A DNA stretch of 64,000 nt, from contig NZ_CP129111.1 in the NCBI RefSeq assembly GCF_030407165.1, positions 930,001 to 994,000 on the forward strand, in the 5' to 3' direction. The DNA comes from Fontisubflavum oceani. Its GTDB lineage: Bacteria; Pseudomonadota; Alphaproteobacteria; Rhodobacterales; Rhodobacteraceae. The position numbers and the translations under genes are program-made. The notes beneath the pieces were generated by a model. That model was not told the origin of the DNA and did no database searches. It worked only from the letters and a program-made list of their open reading frames with translations. Below, piece by piece: positions 16,119 through 23,976 of the stretch. How positions within the stretch are numbered: the first letter of the stretch is position 1; each line of letters begins with the position of its first letter.

Positions 16119-17144
16119 TCAGGCGTCCGGCACCATGCGATGGGCGATCTCTATCGGCAGCAACACGATCATCCGGCCCGGGTCGCGGATACGGCCCGCT
16201 TCTCGACCAGCCTGATCCCCTGGGCCATAGAAGATATCCGCGCGTTGCGCGCCTTGGATCGCGCTGCCGGTATCTTGCGCGATCATCAAGCGACGGATCG
16301 GTGTCTCGCCCCCTTTTTCGATCCAAACTGGCGCACCAAGAGGCGTGTAATCCGGGTCGACTGCGATGGTTCGATGCGGGGTGATCGAGCGATTCATTGC
16401 CCCAAGCGGTCCATCGCTTGGATCAGAAATCTGGACCTCGCGAAAGAACACATAAGACGGGTTGTGACGGAGCAGTTCCTGCCCCTCGACCGGATTACGC
16501 CGCACCCAGGACTGAATCACCTGCGCCGAGACCTGATGCGGCTCATAGATCCCGCGCCTGACCATTTCTTGCCCGATCGAGCGGTATTGATGCCCATTTC
16601 GCCCGCCATATCCCACGCGCAGATAACCACCTTCGGCCAATCGCACCCGGCCAGAGCCTTGAATCTGAAGGAAGAAAACCTCGACCGGATCATCGACCCA
16701 GGCGATTTCCAACCCACGTCCTTCGAGTAATCCGAACTCTTCGATCTCGGCGCGTGTGCGCCAAAGCCCGTCTACTTCCGGCGGCAAACGATAAAGCGGA
16801 TAGCGGAACCGTGCTGTTTGGCGGCGGGAGCCATCAAGTTCTGGTTCGAAATACCCGGTGAATAGCGCCGTGTTTTCGCCACCGATCAGGACCGGTCGAA
16901 AAAACAGCTCAAAAAACCCGCGCGCATTGGTTTGGGATTGCGCCAGCGCACAAAGCGATTGCCACTCGCTGTCGCGCATATCCATGCAGGTGTTGAGAAA
17001 GACATCCAGCGCGGCGTTGTGGTCATCGTCGGCCCAACCTCGCAGGTCGGAAAACTCCAAAACCTGTGCGGTCGGCTCAGCACTGCCCGGCATTGCCACA
17101 CTCATCGACGCTGCCAGCATGAGGGCTGTCATGCGGCCGCGCAT
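16119..17144 (-). CDS. mltA: Membrane-bound lytic murein transglycosylase A
   Basis: A 341-residue peptidoglycan lytic transglycosylase. The signal peptide covers about residues 1-22 (ending GSAEP). The MltA barrel carries FTGYFEPELDGSRR, and the C-terminal 3D domain has IAVDPDYTPLGAPV and the aspartate-rich AQDTGSAIQGAQRADIF. The enzyme cleaves murein to 1,6-anhydromuropeptides in the periplasm during wall turnover. No lipobox cysteine is obvious in the signal region, so anchoring is uncertain. Lies three bases downstream of the Tim44-like gene. Confidence 0.93.
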   Translation of the reverse strand: MRGRMTALMLAASMSVAMPGSAEPTAQVLEFSDLRGWADDDHNAALDVFLNTCMDMRDSEWQSLCALAQSQTNARGFFELFFRPVLIGGENTALFTGYFEPELDGSRRQTARFRYPLYRLPPEVDGLWRTRAEIEEFGLLEGRGLEIAWVDDPVEVFFLQIQGSGRVRLAEGGYLRVGYGGRNGHQYRSIGQEMVRRGIYEPHQVSAQVIQSWVRRNPVEGQELLRHNPSYVFFREVQISDPSDGPLGAMNRSITPHRTIAVDPDYTPLGAPVWIEKGGETPIRRLMIAQDTGSAIQGAQRADIFYGPGDQAGREAGRIRDPGRMIVLLPIEIAHRMVPDA

Positions 17145-17147
17145 GGA

Positions 17148-17807
17148 TCATCCGCCGGTGGCCACCAGGATCCAATTCGGATCGGAACTGCCCATTTGCC
17201 GCGAGAAGGTCCAGATGTCGCGCTGGCGTTTGATCTCGGTCGGGTCGCCTTCGACCACCTCGCCGCTTGCGTTGCGGACCACGGATGTCAGCTCACCGAC
17301 AAATCGCACGCTCACTTCGCCGGTGCTGGTGCCCCGGTCAAAGCTCGCGTCATGAAGCGCCAATTCCCGGATACCGACGAAGCTAGCGTCAATCGATAGA
17401 CCTTGCTCTTCGCGTTGCTGGATCACCGTTTCAAAGGTCTCCATCACATCTTCGGCCAAGAACGGGCGCAACCCGTCGACATCGCCATTTTCGAAGGCCA
17501 TGAGGATCATTTCATAGGCGCCGCGCGCGCCGCCCAGAAACTCGCTGACGGAAAACCCTGGCTCGGCCAGTTTCATTGCCGCCAGCGCCTTGGCGGCATC
17601 ACTGCCATCTTCCACATGATCGGTGATGTCGCGATCCGGGCCGCCATCGATCACCTCAAAATCGCGCCGCGCATTGGCCGCTGGATCGACGCGCGGCGTC
17701 GGTGGCTTTTCGAAGCCTTCCCGCGTGCCCAGAACGCTCCGCAATCTCAGGATCAAGAAAACCGCAATCCCGGCCAGAACCAGAAGCGAGATAAAGGGCG
17801 AATTCAT
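17148..17807 (-). CDS. Tim44-like domain membrane protein
   Basis: A 219-residue protein with one N-terminal membrane segment (LLVLAGIAVFLILRL, about residues 8-22) and a Tim44/MBA1-like domain from about residue 80 (FLGGARGAYEMILMAFENGD through WTFSRQMGSSDPNWILVATGG). Bacterial Tim44 relatives (TimA) are membrane-associated; their role is not well settled, though some are linked to membrane protein handling. First gene of the leftward Tim44-mltA-smr row and divergent from fxsA. Confidence 0.88.
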   Translation of the reverse strand: MNSPFISLLVLAGIAVFLILRLRSVLGTREGFEKPPTPRVDPAANARRDFEVIDGGPDRDITDHVEDGSDAAKALAAMKLAEPGFSVSEFLGGARGAYEMILMAFENGDVDGLRPFLAEDVMETFETVIQQREEQGLSIDASFVGIRELALHDASFDRGTSTGEVSVRFVGELTSVVRNASGEVVEGDPTEIKRQRDIWTFSRQMGSSDPNWILVATGG

Positions 17808-17937
17808 AAGGTATCCTCGGTTGAGCGCACGGGGGCTTTATCGGCTTGTTCGTGGCACATATGTAGGTGAGGGGGCCGGTCAAGTCCATTGGCGCAAGCG
17901 CCGCAATCGGCCCAAGAGGCGACGAATAGGAAAGAAC

Positions 17938-18417
17938 ATGTGGCTCTTTGTGCTGTTTCTAATGGTTCCGCTGATCGAAATCGCTTTGTTCATCCAGATT
18001 GGCGGGCTGATCGGCCTGTGGCCCACGCTTGGCGTCGTGGTTCTGACCGCGATCCTGGGGACGTGGCTTGTGCGATCTCAAGGGCGGCAGGCGATTGAGA
18101 AGCTGCGACAGAGTTTCGGCGCTTTGAATGATCCGACAGAGCCTTTGGCTCATGGGGCGATGATTCTCTTCTCGGGCGCGCTTCTTCTGACGCCGGGTTT
18201 TTTCACCGATGCGGTGGGCTTCGCGCTGCTTGTGCCAGGGTTCCGCAGCCTGGTTTTTCGGGAGTTGCAAAAACGGATCACCGTGTCATCCGTCGTTGCA
18301 GGGCAGGCGCAATGGACCTCCGATGACCGGCGTTCGGCGCAGTCCGACGTCATTGAAGGTGAGTTCGAAGTCGACGAAACACCACGACAGGGCCCATCGG
18401 GCTGGAGACGCCATTGA
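17938..18417 (+). CDS. fxsA: FxsA-family inner membrane protein
   Basis: A 159-residue membrane protein matching FxsA/YtzA. It opens MWLFVLFLMVPLIEIALFI and continues with GTWLVRSQGRQAIEKL and SGALLLTPGFFTDAVGF, about three to four hydrophobic segments followed by a soluble C-terminus. In E. coli FxsA overproduction suppresses F exclusion of phage T7; its normal role is unknown. AGGAAAG before the ATG at 17938 supports this start. Followed by secB on the same strand. Confidence 0.9.
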   Translation: MWLFVLFLMVPLIEIALFIQIGGLIGLWPTLGVVVLTAILGTWLVRSQGRQAIEKLRQSFGALNDPTEPLAHGAMILFSGALLLTPGFFTDAVGFALLVPGFRSLVFRELQKRITVSSVVAGQAQWTSDDRRSAQSDVIEGEFEVDETPRQGPSGWRRH

Positions 18418-18470
18418 GGGTTCCGACCCAGACTGCTACAGGATCGCAACCTTATTAATCGGAGTTCCTC

Positions 18471-18977
18471 ATGGCCGAAGAAAACGGCGCCGCCGCCCCC
18501 GAAGCACAGGCGCAACAACCGGTGCCCCCACGGATGCAAATTCTCGGGCAGTTCATCCGCGATCTGTCCTTCGAAAACATCGCCGCGCAAAAGGCGATCC
18601 AGACGCAGACACAGCCCGACATTCAGGTTCAGGTGGCGCTCGACGCGCGCAAGCGTGATGCAGAGAACCAATATGACGTGATTGTGAAGCTGAAGATCGA
18701 CTCGAAGACCAAAGATGAGACGCCTCAGCCGATTTTCCTGATCGAGATGGATTATGTTGGGATCTTCCAGGTCGACAACGTACCGCAAGAGCAGTTGCAT
18801 CCCTTTCTGATGATCGAATGCCCGCGGATGTTGTTCCCGTTCTTGCGTCGGATTGTGTCAGACATCACCCGCGATGGCGGCTTCCCGCCGCTGAACTTGG
18901 AAAACATGGATTTCCTGGCGATCTATCGCAATGAACTCGCGCGCCGCGCGGAAGCCCAGAAAAAAGCCGACGCGTGA
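18471..18977 (+). CDS. secB: Protein-export chaperone SecB
   Basis: A 168-residue cytoplasmic tetrameric chaperone that keeps preproteins unfolded and hands them to SecA. Family motifs present are QFIRDLSFENIAAQ, a central beta-sheet region, and the SecA-contact stretch PRMLFPFLRRIVSDITRDGGFPP-like sequence near residue 123. Length is typical for alphaproteobacteria. CGGAG lies before the ATG. The convergent dnaQ gene begins its stop immediately after. Confidence 0.96.
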   Translation: MAEENGAAAPEAQAQQPVPPRMQILGQFIRDLSFENIAAQKAIQTQTQPDIQVQVALDARKRDAENQYDVIVKLKIDSKTKDETPQPIFLIEMDYVGIFQVDNVPQEQLHPFLMIECPRMLFPFLRRIVSDITRDGGFPPLNLENMDFLAIYRNELARRAEAQKKADA

Positions 18978-19666
18978 TCAGGTGAAGCGCGCCCAAGCGG
19001 CGTCTTCACCCAGTTCTTCGACAAATCTCGCATGATCGGCCGCCTCTTGTTCCGAGAGGCGGCTGGCCAATGGCGCGGGGCGCGGATAAGCCCGCCATCC
19101 GCTACTACTCGCTTGCGCGGTTTGCACCGGCGACGCGGTCAGTCCGAAATCTGGCTGTCGACCACCGATCAACTCCAAATAAACCTCGGCCAGGATTTCG
19201 CTGTCGAGAAGCGCGCCGTGTTTCTCCCGGGCACTGTTATCGACTCCAAACCGGCGGCATAGCGCATCCAGAGAAGCGGGAGACCCCGGAAACTTCCGCC
19301 GCGCAATCGCGAGCGTATCCAGCGCCTGCGTATCGGGAATTAAGGGCTTCCTGGCCCAGCCCAGCTCGGCATTGAGAAATCTCATGTCAAAGGACGCGTT
19401 GTGGATCACCAAAACGCCGTCTGCGACGAAATCCAGAAAATCCTGAGCGATTGCCGCGAAGAGCGGTTTGTCACGTAGAAAATCGTCCCCCAACCCATGC
19501 ACTTAAACGCCTCGGTGGGCATTTCGCGTTCTGGGTTGATGTATTGGTGATAGGTGCGACCGGTCGGCACATGCTGCCACAGTTCCACGGCGCCGATCTC
19601 GACAATGCGATGTCCCTCGGACGGTTCAAATCCCGTGGTTTCGGTGTCGAGGACGATTTCACGCAT
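18978..19666 (-). CDS. dnaQ: DNA polymerase III epsilon subunit (proofreading exonuclease), frameshifted in this sequence
   Basis: The 3'-5' proofreading subunit of the replicative polymerase, about 229 residues once repaired. DEDDh motifs are visible: LDTETTGFEP (Exo I) near the start, VIHNASFDMRFLN (Exo II) and HGALLDSEILAEVYLEL (Exo III). The frame breaks at 19502: adding one C on the plus strand restores EAFKVHGLGDDFL across the two halves. The start ATG at 19666 overlaps the coaE stop by eight bases. Last gene of the maf-aroE-coaE-dnaQ leftward operon beside the putative origin. An essential fidelity gene, so the break is probably a sequence error. Confidence 0.92.
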
Positions 19667-20252
19667 CAAGGCGCTCCGTTATTTTGGCAATCAGAGTCTC
19701 AACCGCCGCGCGGGTTTGTTCAAGACTTATCGTTTCAATGACGAAATCTGCGCGGGCGCGCTTTTCGGCGTCAGGCGTTTGACGCGCAAGGATGGTTTGA
19801 AACGTCTCTTCATCCATACCTGGGCGCGTCATCACACGGCGGCGTTGCTCTTCGGGCGACGTGGTGACAACCAGAACGCCATCGAGCCAAGTTTCGGCGT
19901 TTGTCTCGAAGAGGAGCGGTATGTCGAGCAACAGAATTGGCGCGTCGGCATGATCCAATAGAAATTGCGCCCGATCAGCGGCGACCAGCGGGTGAACCAC
20001 AGATTCGATCTTCTGTAACGCGCTGTCATCCGCCGCTATCCAGGCTTTGAGTGCGGCGCGATCAACGGCACCGTTTTGGATTGCGTCGGGGCAGAGATTG
20101 GAGATTGGACCGACAGCGGCGCCATCAGCAGCGTAAAGGCGATGGACAGCGTCGTCCGCATCCCAAACCGGTACGCCAGCTTCGCGGAAAAACTCAGCGG
20201 TGGTCGATTTGCCCATCCCGATGGAGCCAGTGAGACCGAGACGGTAGCTCAT
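19659..20252 (-). CDS. coaE: Dephospho-CoA kinase
   Basis: A 197-residue P-loop kinase catalysing the last step of coenzyme A synthesis, phosphorylation of dephospho-CoA. Walker A is GSIGMGKST (residues 9-17), followed by PVWDADDAVHRLY, the lid/substrate region VHPLVAADRAQFL and VVTTSPEEQRRRV. Length is typical. The start overlaps the aroE stop by four bases, and the end overlaps the dnaQ start, so the operon is tightly packed. Confidence 0.95.
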   Translation of the reverse strand: MSYRLGLTGSIGMGKSTTAEFFREAGVPVWDADDAVHRLYAADGAAVGPISNLCPDAIQNGAVDRAALKAWIAADDSALQKIESVVHPLVAADRAQFLLDHADAPILLLDIPLLFETNAETWLDGVLVVTTSPEEQRRRVMTRPGMDEETFQTILARQTPDAEKRARADFVIETISLEQTRAAVETLIAKITERLDA

Positions 20253-21082
20253 GCGGAAAGGACGGCCTGGCGCAGGTCTTCATCGACCTCAGGCAGTTTT
20301 CCAAACCACCTTTCAAACCCCGGAACGGCCTGATGCAGCAACATGCCAAGACCGTCGACGGTTGGGCATCCAATGGCGTCGGCCTGGCTCAAAAGAGGGG
20401 TCCGCAAGGGCGTGTAGACGATATCTGTAACCAAAGTGGTCGGCCGGATCTTCGATAGGTCGATGTTGAGCGGTTGGCCGTTTTCCATTCCCAAGGATGT
20501 GGTGTTCACCAAACAGTCGATCTCGGGCAGCAGGTCCGGAATACGGGTCCAGTCCATCACGTTGACCCGGGCGCCCAGTTGATCTCGCAAAGCCTCGCCC
20601 CGGGCCCTTGTCCGGTTGACCACGATGACTTCGGGCGCACCGTCAGTGAGAAGCGCGGAGACAATGGCCCGGGCCGCGCCGCCAGCACCTAGAACCAAAG
20701 CTGGACCAGTGTCGGCGCGCCAATCTGGTGCATTCTGATGAAGGTTCTGCAAGAACCCGACCCCATCGGTATTGTCTGCTTGGATAGTCCCGTTGCTCAA
20801 GAACGTGATGGTGTTGGCGGCTCCAATAAGCGCGGCCCGGTCCGTGACGGAATCGGCCAAAGCCAGAACCTGCTCTTTATGGGGGATCGTTACATTGATA
20901 CCGCGAAATCCCATCCGCGGCAGCAAACGGAGGCATTTTTTCAGATCCTTATGACCCACTTTCAGCGGAACATAATGACCGTCGATACCATAACGTTTCA
21001 GCCAGTGCCCATGGAGGGTCGGAGATTTGCTATGGGCGATCGGATCTCCAATAACGCCGGCCAGAAGCAAGTCATTGCTCAT
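20249..21082 (-). CDS. aroE: Shikimate dehydrogenase (NADP+)
   Basis: A 277-residue enzyme of aromatic amino acid synthesis that reduces 3-dehydroshikimate to shikimate. The substrate site motif GVIGDPIAHSKSPTLHGHWL opens the protein. GINVTIPHKEQVL contains the catalytic lysine, and the NADP Rossmann fold shows LGAGGAARAI followed by NRTRARGEAL. The ATG at 21082 overlaps the maf stop as ATGA, which argues for this start over a GTG 12 codons upstream. Confidence 0.95.
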   Translation of the reverse strand: MSNDLLLAGVIGDPIAHSKSPTLHGHWLKRYGIDGHYVPLKVGHKDLKKCLRLLPRMGFRGINVTIPHKEQVLALADSVTDRAALIGAANTITFLSNGTIQADNTDGVGFLQNLHQNAPDWRADTGPALVLGAGGAARAIVSALLTDGAPEVIVVNRTRARGEALRDQLGARVNVMDWTRIPDLLPEIDCLVNTTSLGMENGQPLNIDLSKIRPTTLVTDIVYTPLRTPLLSQADAIGCPTVDGLGMLLHQAVPGFERWFGKLPEVDEDLRQAVLSA

Positions 21083-21675
21083 CCTTCGATAATCCCCCGA
21101 TTCACTAGAAACCCGCACAGATCTAGAAGTGGCAGCCCCAGAACAGTGAAGTAATCACCCTCGACTCGCAAGAAAAGCCGTGCGCCTTCTTCCTCCAACT
21201 TGTAAGCGCCGACGCTATCCGCAACACCGGGCCAATTTCGGGCGAGATACGCGTCAAGATAGGTCTCACCCACAGGGCGCATTATAAGCCGCACTTGACC
21301 TACTGTTCGCCAGACAGGTTTGAGATCTTGGTAAACCACCACGGCGGACAGCAATTGATGCCTGCCACCGCTTAACAAACGGAGCTGCGCTCTTGCCTCG
21401 TCGAGGCTTTCCGGTTTGCTGAGAACCTGGCCTTTAAATTCCAAAACCTGATCACACCCGATGACCAAGGCATCAGGGAACCTTTCCGCTACCCGACGGG
21501 CTTTGTACTCCGCCAGCGTGTCCGCAACATCGCGCGGGCTTGCGCTTTCCGCGGCCAGAGACTGCCTGATCGCGACTTCGTCGACCCGGGCAGGCACGGC
21601 TTCAAATGGGATACCAGCTTGACGCAACATCGCCTGACGCGCGGCGGAGCTGGATGCGAGGATGACTTCGGTCAT
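21079..21675 (-). CDS. maf: Maf-family nucleotide pyrophosphatase
   Basis: A 198-residue Maf/YhdE/YceF-type house-cleaning pyrophosphatase that hydrolyses non-canonical or modified nucleoside triphosphates. It opens VILASSSAARQAMLRQAG, with the conserved aspartate in VIGCDQVLEF and the C-terminal GAYKLEEEG. The start MTEVILASSS at 21675 matches the family; an in-frame ATG 13 codons upstream would add a non-conserved tail reaching into the origin region. First gene of the leftward operon maf-aroE-coaE-dnaQ and the left neighbour of the putative oriC. Confidence 0.92.
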   Translation of the reverse strand: MTEVILASSSAARQAMLRQAGIPFEAVPARVDEVAIRQSLAAESASPRDVADTLAEYKARRVAERFPDALVIGCDQVLEFKGQVLSKPESLDEARAQLRLLSGGRHQLLSAVVVYQDLKPVWRTVGQVRLIMRPVGETYLDAYLARNWPGVADSVGAYKLEEEGARLFLRVEGDYFTVLGLPLLDLCGFLVNRGIIEG

Positions 21676-22090
21676 GAGATCACTGGATGGTTCTGGGGAT
21701 ATCTGGCAGGGCAACCACGTGGGTCAAATCGGGTATAAATCGTGCCTTCGGATGCAACCACCTGTTTCGCGTCATCCGAGGTATTTTCGCGATGTCTGTT
21801 CCACGTGTGTAGATCGTCCACATATTGCTGTGGGTGAGAGACCTGACATGAAGGATAATGGGAAGTATCCAAAGATATCCTTGAACTAATACTAGGTAAG
21901 TACTTGTTTTATTTAATAAAATATGGAGTGTGGATAGTTGGCCGGTGCCACGCGGCAGCAATATCGCTTTGTGGATGATGTCTTGAGTAAGCTGTGCTTG
22001 GCACACTTATCCCCGTTATCCCCGGCCTAAATACAACATCATCTTTTCTTCTATTCTTTATTTTTTTATTGGGGGGCAAAGGAGCGTGCC
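21676..22090. other. oriC: Putative chromosomal replication origin (oriC)
   Basis: A 415-base interval without a gene between the divergent maf and hemJ genes. DnaA-box-like 9-mers occur at 21929-21937 and 21970-21978, each one mismatch from TTATCCACA on the minus strand, and at 21814-21822 with two mismatches. A tandem pair TTATCCCCG lies at 22007-22024. Two AT-rich tracts, at about 21900-21926 and 22037-22070, could be unwinding elements. The neighbourhood (maf-aroE-coaE-dnaQ-secB to the left; hemJ-rho-mnmE-mnmG-rsmG-parAB to the right, all pointing away) is the conserved alphaproteobacterial origin region. The hemJ and maf promoters must also lie here. Confidence 0.75.
22007..22024 (+). 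repeat. Tandem DnaA-box-like 9-mers
   Basis: TTATCCCCG occurs twice head to tail with no spacer. Each copy is two mismatches from the DnaA-box consensus TTATCCACA, with the conserved TTATCC core intact. It lies beside an AT-rich tract in the putative origin. Confidence 0.6.
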
Positions 22091-22546
22091 ATGATCTTGG
22101 ACTTTCTGAGTGCCGCCTACCCCTGGACCAAAAGCTTGCATGTGATCTCAGTGATCGCATGGATGGCCGGGCTGTTTTACTTGCCGAGACTGTTTGTCTA
22201 CCATGTCGAGCGTGTCGGCATGGCGGGCGACACCGCAGAGTTGTTCCAGACCATGGAACACAAGCTGCTGCGGCTCATCATGAATCCGGCGATGATTTCC
22301 ACCTGGATATTCGGGTTAGCGCTGGTTTTCACGCCGGGGGTGATCAGTTGGGCGGAGATTTGGCCTTGGACCAAAGCCGCGGCTGTCTTGGGTATGACCT
22401 GGTTTCATCACTGGCTCGGATTGCGACGGAAAGAGCTTCTGGCGGGCACAGACACCCGCACTGGTCGGACCTATCGGTTGATGAACGAAGTACCGACACT
22501 TTTGATGGTTGTGATCGTGGTTTCCGTGATTGCACGGCCGATGTGA
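22091..22546 (+). CDS. hemJ: Protoporphyrinogen oxidase HemJ
   Basis: A 151-residue integral membrane protein that oxidises protoporphyrinogen IX to protoporphyrin IX, the penultimate haem step. The hallmarks are KSLHVISVIAWMAGLFYLPRLFVYH near the N-terminus with its conserved histidine, then HKLLRLIMNPAMI, and KELLAGTDTRTGRTYRLMNEVP before a final membrane segment. About four membrane spans. GGAG precedes the ATG. Its place next to the origin and rho is usual in Rhodobacterales. Confidence 0.93.
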   Translation: MILDFLSAAYPWTKSLHVISVIAWMAGLFYLPRLFVYHVERVGMAGDTAELFQTMEHKLLRLIMNPAMISTWIFGLALVFTPGVISWAEIWPWTKAAAVLGMTWFHHWLGLRRKELLAGTDTRTGRTYRLMNEVPTLLMVVIVVSVIARPM

Positions 22547-22554
22547 AGGATTTG

Positions 22555-22583
22555 TTGACTTCGCAGGCCGTAGTTCCTATGTG
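22555..22583 (+). promoter_or_regulatory. Putative rho promoter
   Basis: TTGACT (22555-22560) and TATGTG (22578-22583) are 17 bases apart, giving a leader of about 88 bases before the rho start. The leader contains a short GGGCC/GGCCC stem but no T-tract terminator. Confidence 0.5.
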
Positions 22584-22677
22584 AGCAGCGCAATGGGCCG
22601 TCCGGCCCTGTCGCTTCCCATTCTTATATGATCCAGCCTGCTTGAGATATCGCGGGCCCAGATGGTGTTTTCCAGAC

Positions 22678-23949
22678 ATGACAGAGACCACATTGAACCT
22701 GGCCGATCTCAAGGCCAAATCGCCCAAAGACCTTCTTGCGATGGCAGAAGAGCTCGAGATCGAGAACGCATCGACGATGCGTAAGGGCGACATGATGTTC
22801 TCGATCTTGAAAGAGCGCGCCGAGGATGGCTGGGAAATTTCCGGCGACGGTGTTCTTGAGGTTGTGCAGGATGGGTTTGGGTTTTTGCGCTCGCCCGAAG
22901 CCAATTACCTGCCGGGCCCAGATGATATTTATGTCTCGCCAGACATGATCCGACAGCACAGCTTGCGAACCGGGGATACGCTTGAAGGCGTGATCGCCGC
23001 ACCCCGGGAAAACGAACGCTATTTCGGGTTGGTGAAGGTCACGAAGATCAACTTCGAAGATCCGATCAAGGCGAAACACAAGATTGCCTTCGACAACCTG
23101 ACTCCGCTCTACCCCGATGAGCGTCTGAAGATGGAGATCGAGGATCCGACGATCAAAGATCGCTCTGCCCGGATCATCGATTTGGTTGCGCCGATCGGCA
23201 AAGGCCAGCGGTCCTTGATTGTGGCCCCGCCGCGGACGGGTAAGACCGTCATTCTGCAAAACATCGCCCATTCAATCGAGCAGAACCACCCGGAATGCTA
23301 TCTCATCGTCTTGCTGATCGACGAGCGGCCCGAAGAAGTCACAGATATGCAGCGGAGCGTAAAGGGTGAGGTTGTGTCCTCCACCTTTGATGAACCGGCC
23401 ACGCGCCACGTCGCGGTGTCGGAGATGGTGATCGAGAAAGCCAAGCGCTTGGTGGAACACAAGCGTGATGTGGTGATCCTGCTCGACTCCATCACGCGGC
23501 TTGGTCGCGCGTTCAACACGGTTGTGCCGTCCTCTGGCAAGGTCTTGACTGGTGGCGTCGATGCCAACGCGCTACAGCGTCCCAAACGGTTCTTCGGCGC
23601 CGCGCGGAACATCGAAGAGGGCGGCTCGCTCACCATCATCGCGACGGCTTTGATCGATACGGGCAGCCGGATGGACGAGGTGATCTTCGAAGAATTCAAA
23701 GGCACGGGCAACTCCGAGATCGTTCTGGATCGGAAAGTTGCCGACAAACGCGTCTTCCCCGCGATGGACATTCTCAAATCCGGAACCCGGAAAGAGGACC
23801 TCTTGGTCGATAAGGGCGATCTGCAGAAGACTTATGTGCTGCGGCGGATTTTGAACCCGATGGGGACAACGGATGCCATTGAGTTCTTGATCTCGAAACT
23901 CAAGCAGACAAAGACCAATTCGGAATTCTTCGATTCAATGAACACCTGA
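22678..23949 (+). CDS. rho: Transcription termination factor Rho
   Basis: A 423-residue hexameric RNA-dependent ATPase that ends transcription at rut sites. N-terminal RNA-binding region: LNLADLKAKSPKDLLAMAEE, then GVLEVVQDGFGFLRSPEANY. Walker A is APPRTGKTV, near residue 183; the Q-loop/R-loop segment shows LDSITRLGRAFNTV and SGKVLTGGVD. Length is standard. The start MTETTLNLADL is chosen because it matches the family; an upstream in-frame start adds a non-conserved tail. Confidence 0.97.
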   Translation: MTETTLNLADLKAKSPKDLLAMAEELEIENASTMRKGDMMFSILKERAEDGWEISGDGVLEVVQDGFGFLRSPEANYLPGPDDIYVSPDMIRQHSLRTGDTLEGVIAAPRENERYFGLVKVTKINFEDPIKAKHKIAFDNLTPLYPDERLKMEIEDPTIKDRSARIIDLVAPIGKGQRSLIVAPPRTGKTVILQNIAHSIEQNHPECYLIVLLIDERPEEVTDMQRSVKGEVVSSTFDEPATRHVAVSEMVIEKAKRLVEHKRDVVILLDSITRLGRAFNTVVPSSGKVLTGGVDANALQRPKRFFGAARNIEEGGSLTIIATALIDTGSRMDEVIFEEFKGTGNSEIVLDRKVADKRVFPAMDILKSGTRKEDLLVDKGDLQKTYVLRRILNPMGTTDAIEFLISKLKQTKTNSEFFDSMNT

Positions 23950-23976
23950 CGCTATCCGACCTAGGGGTCTGATCTC

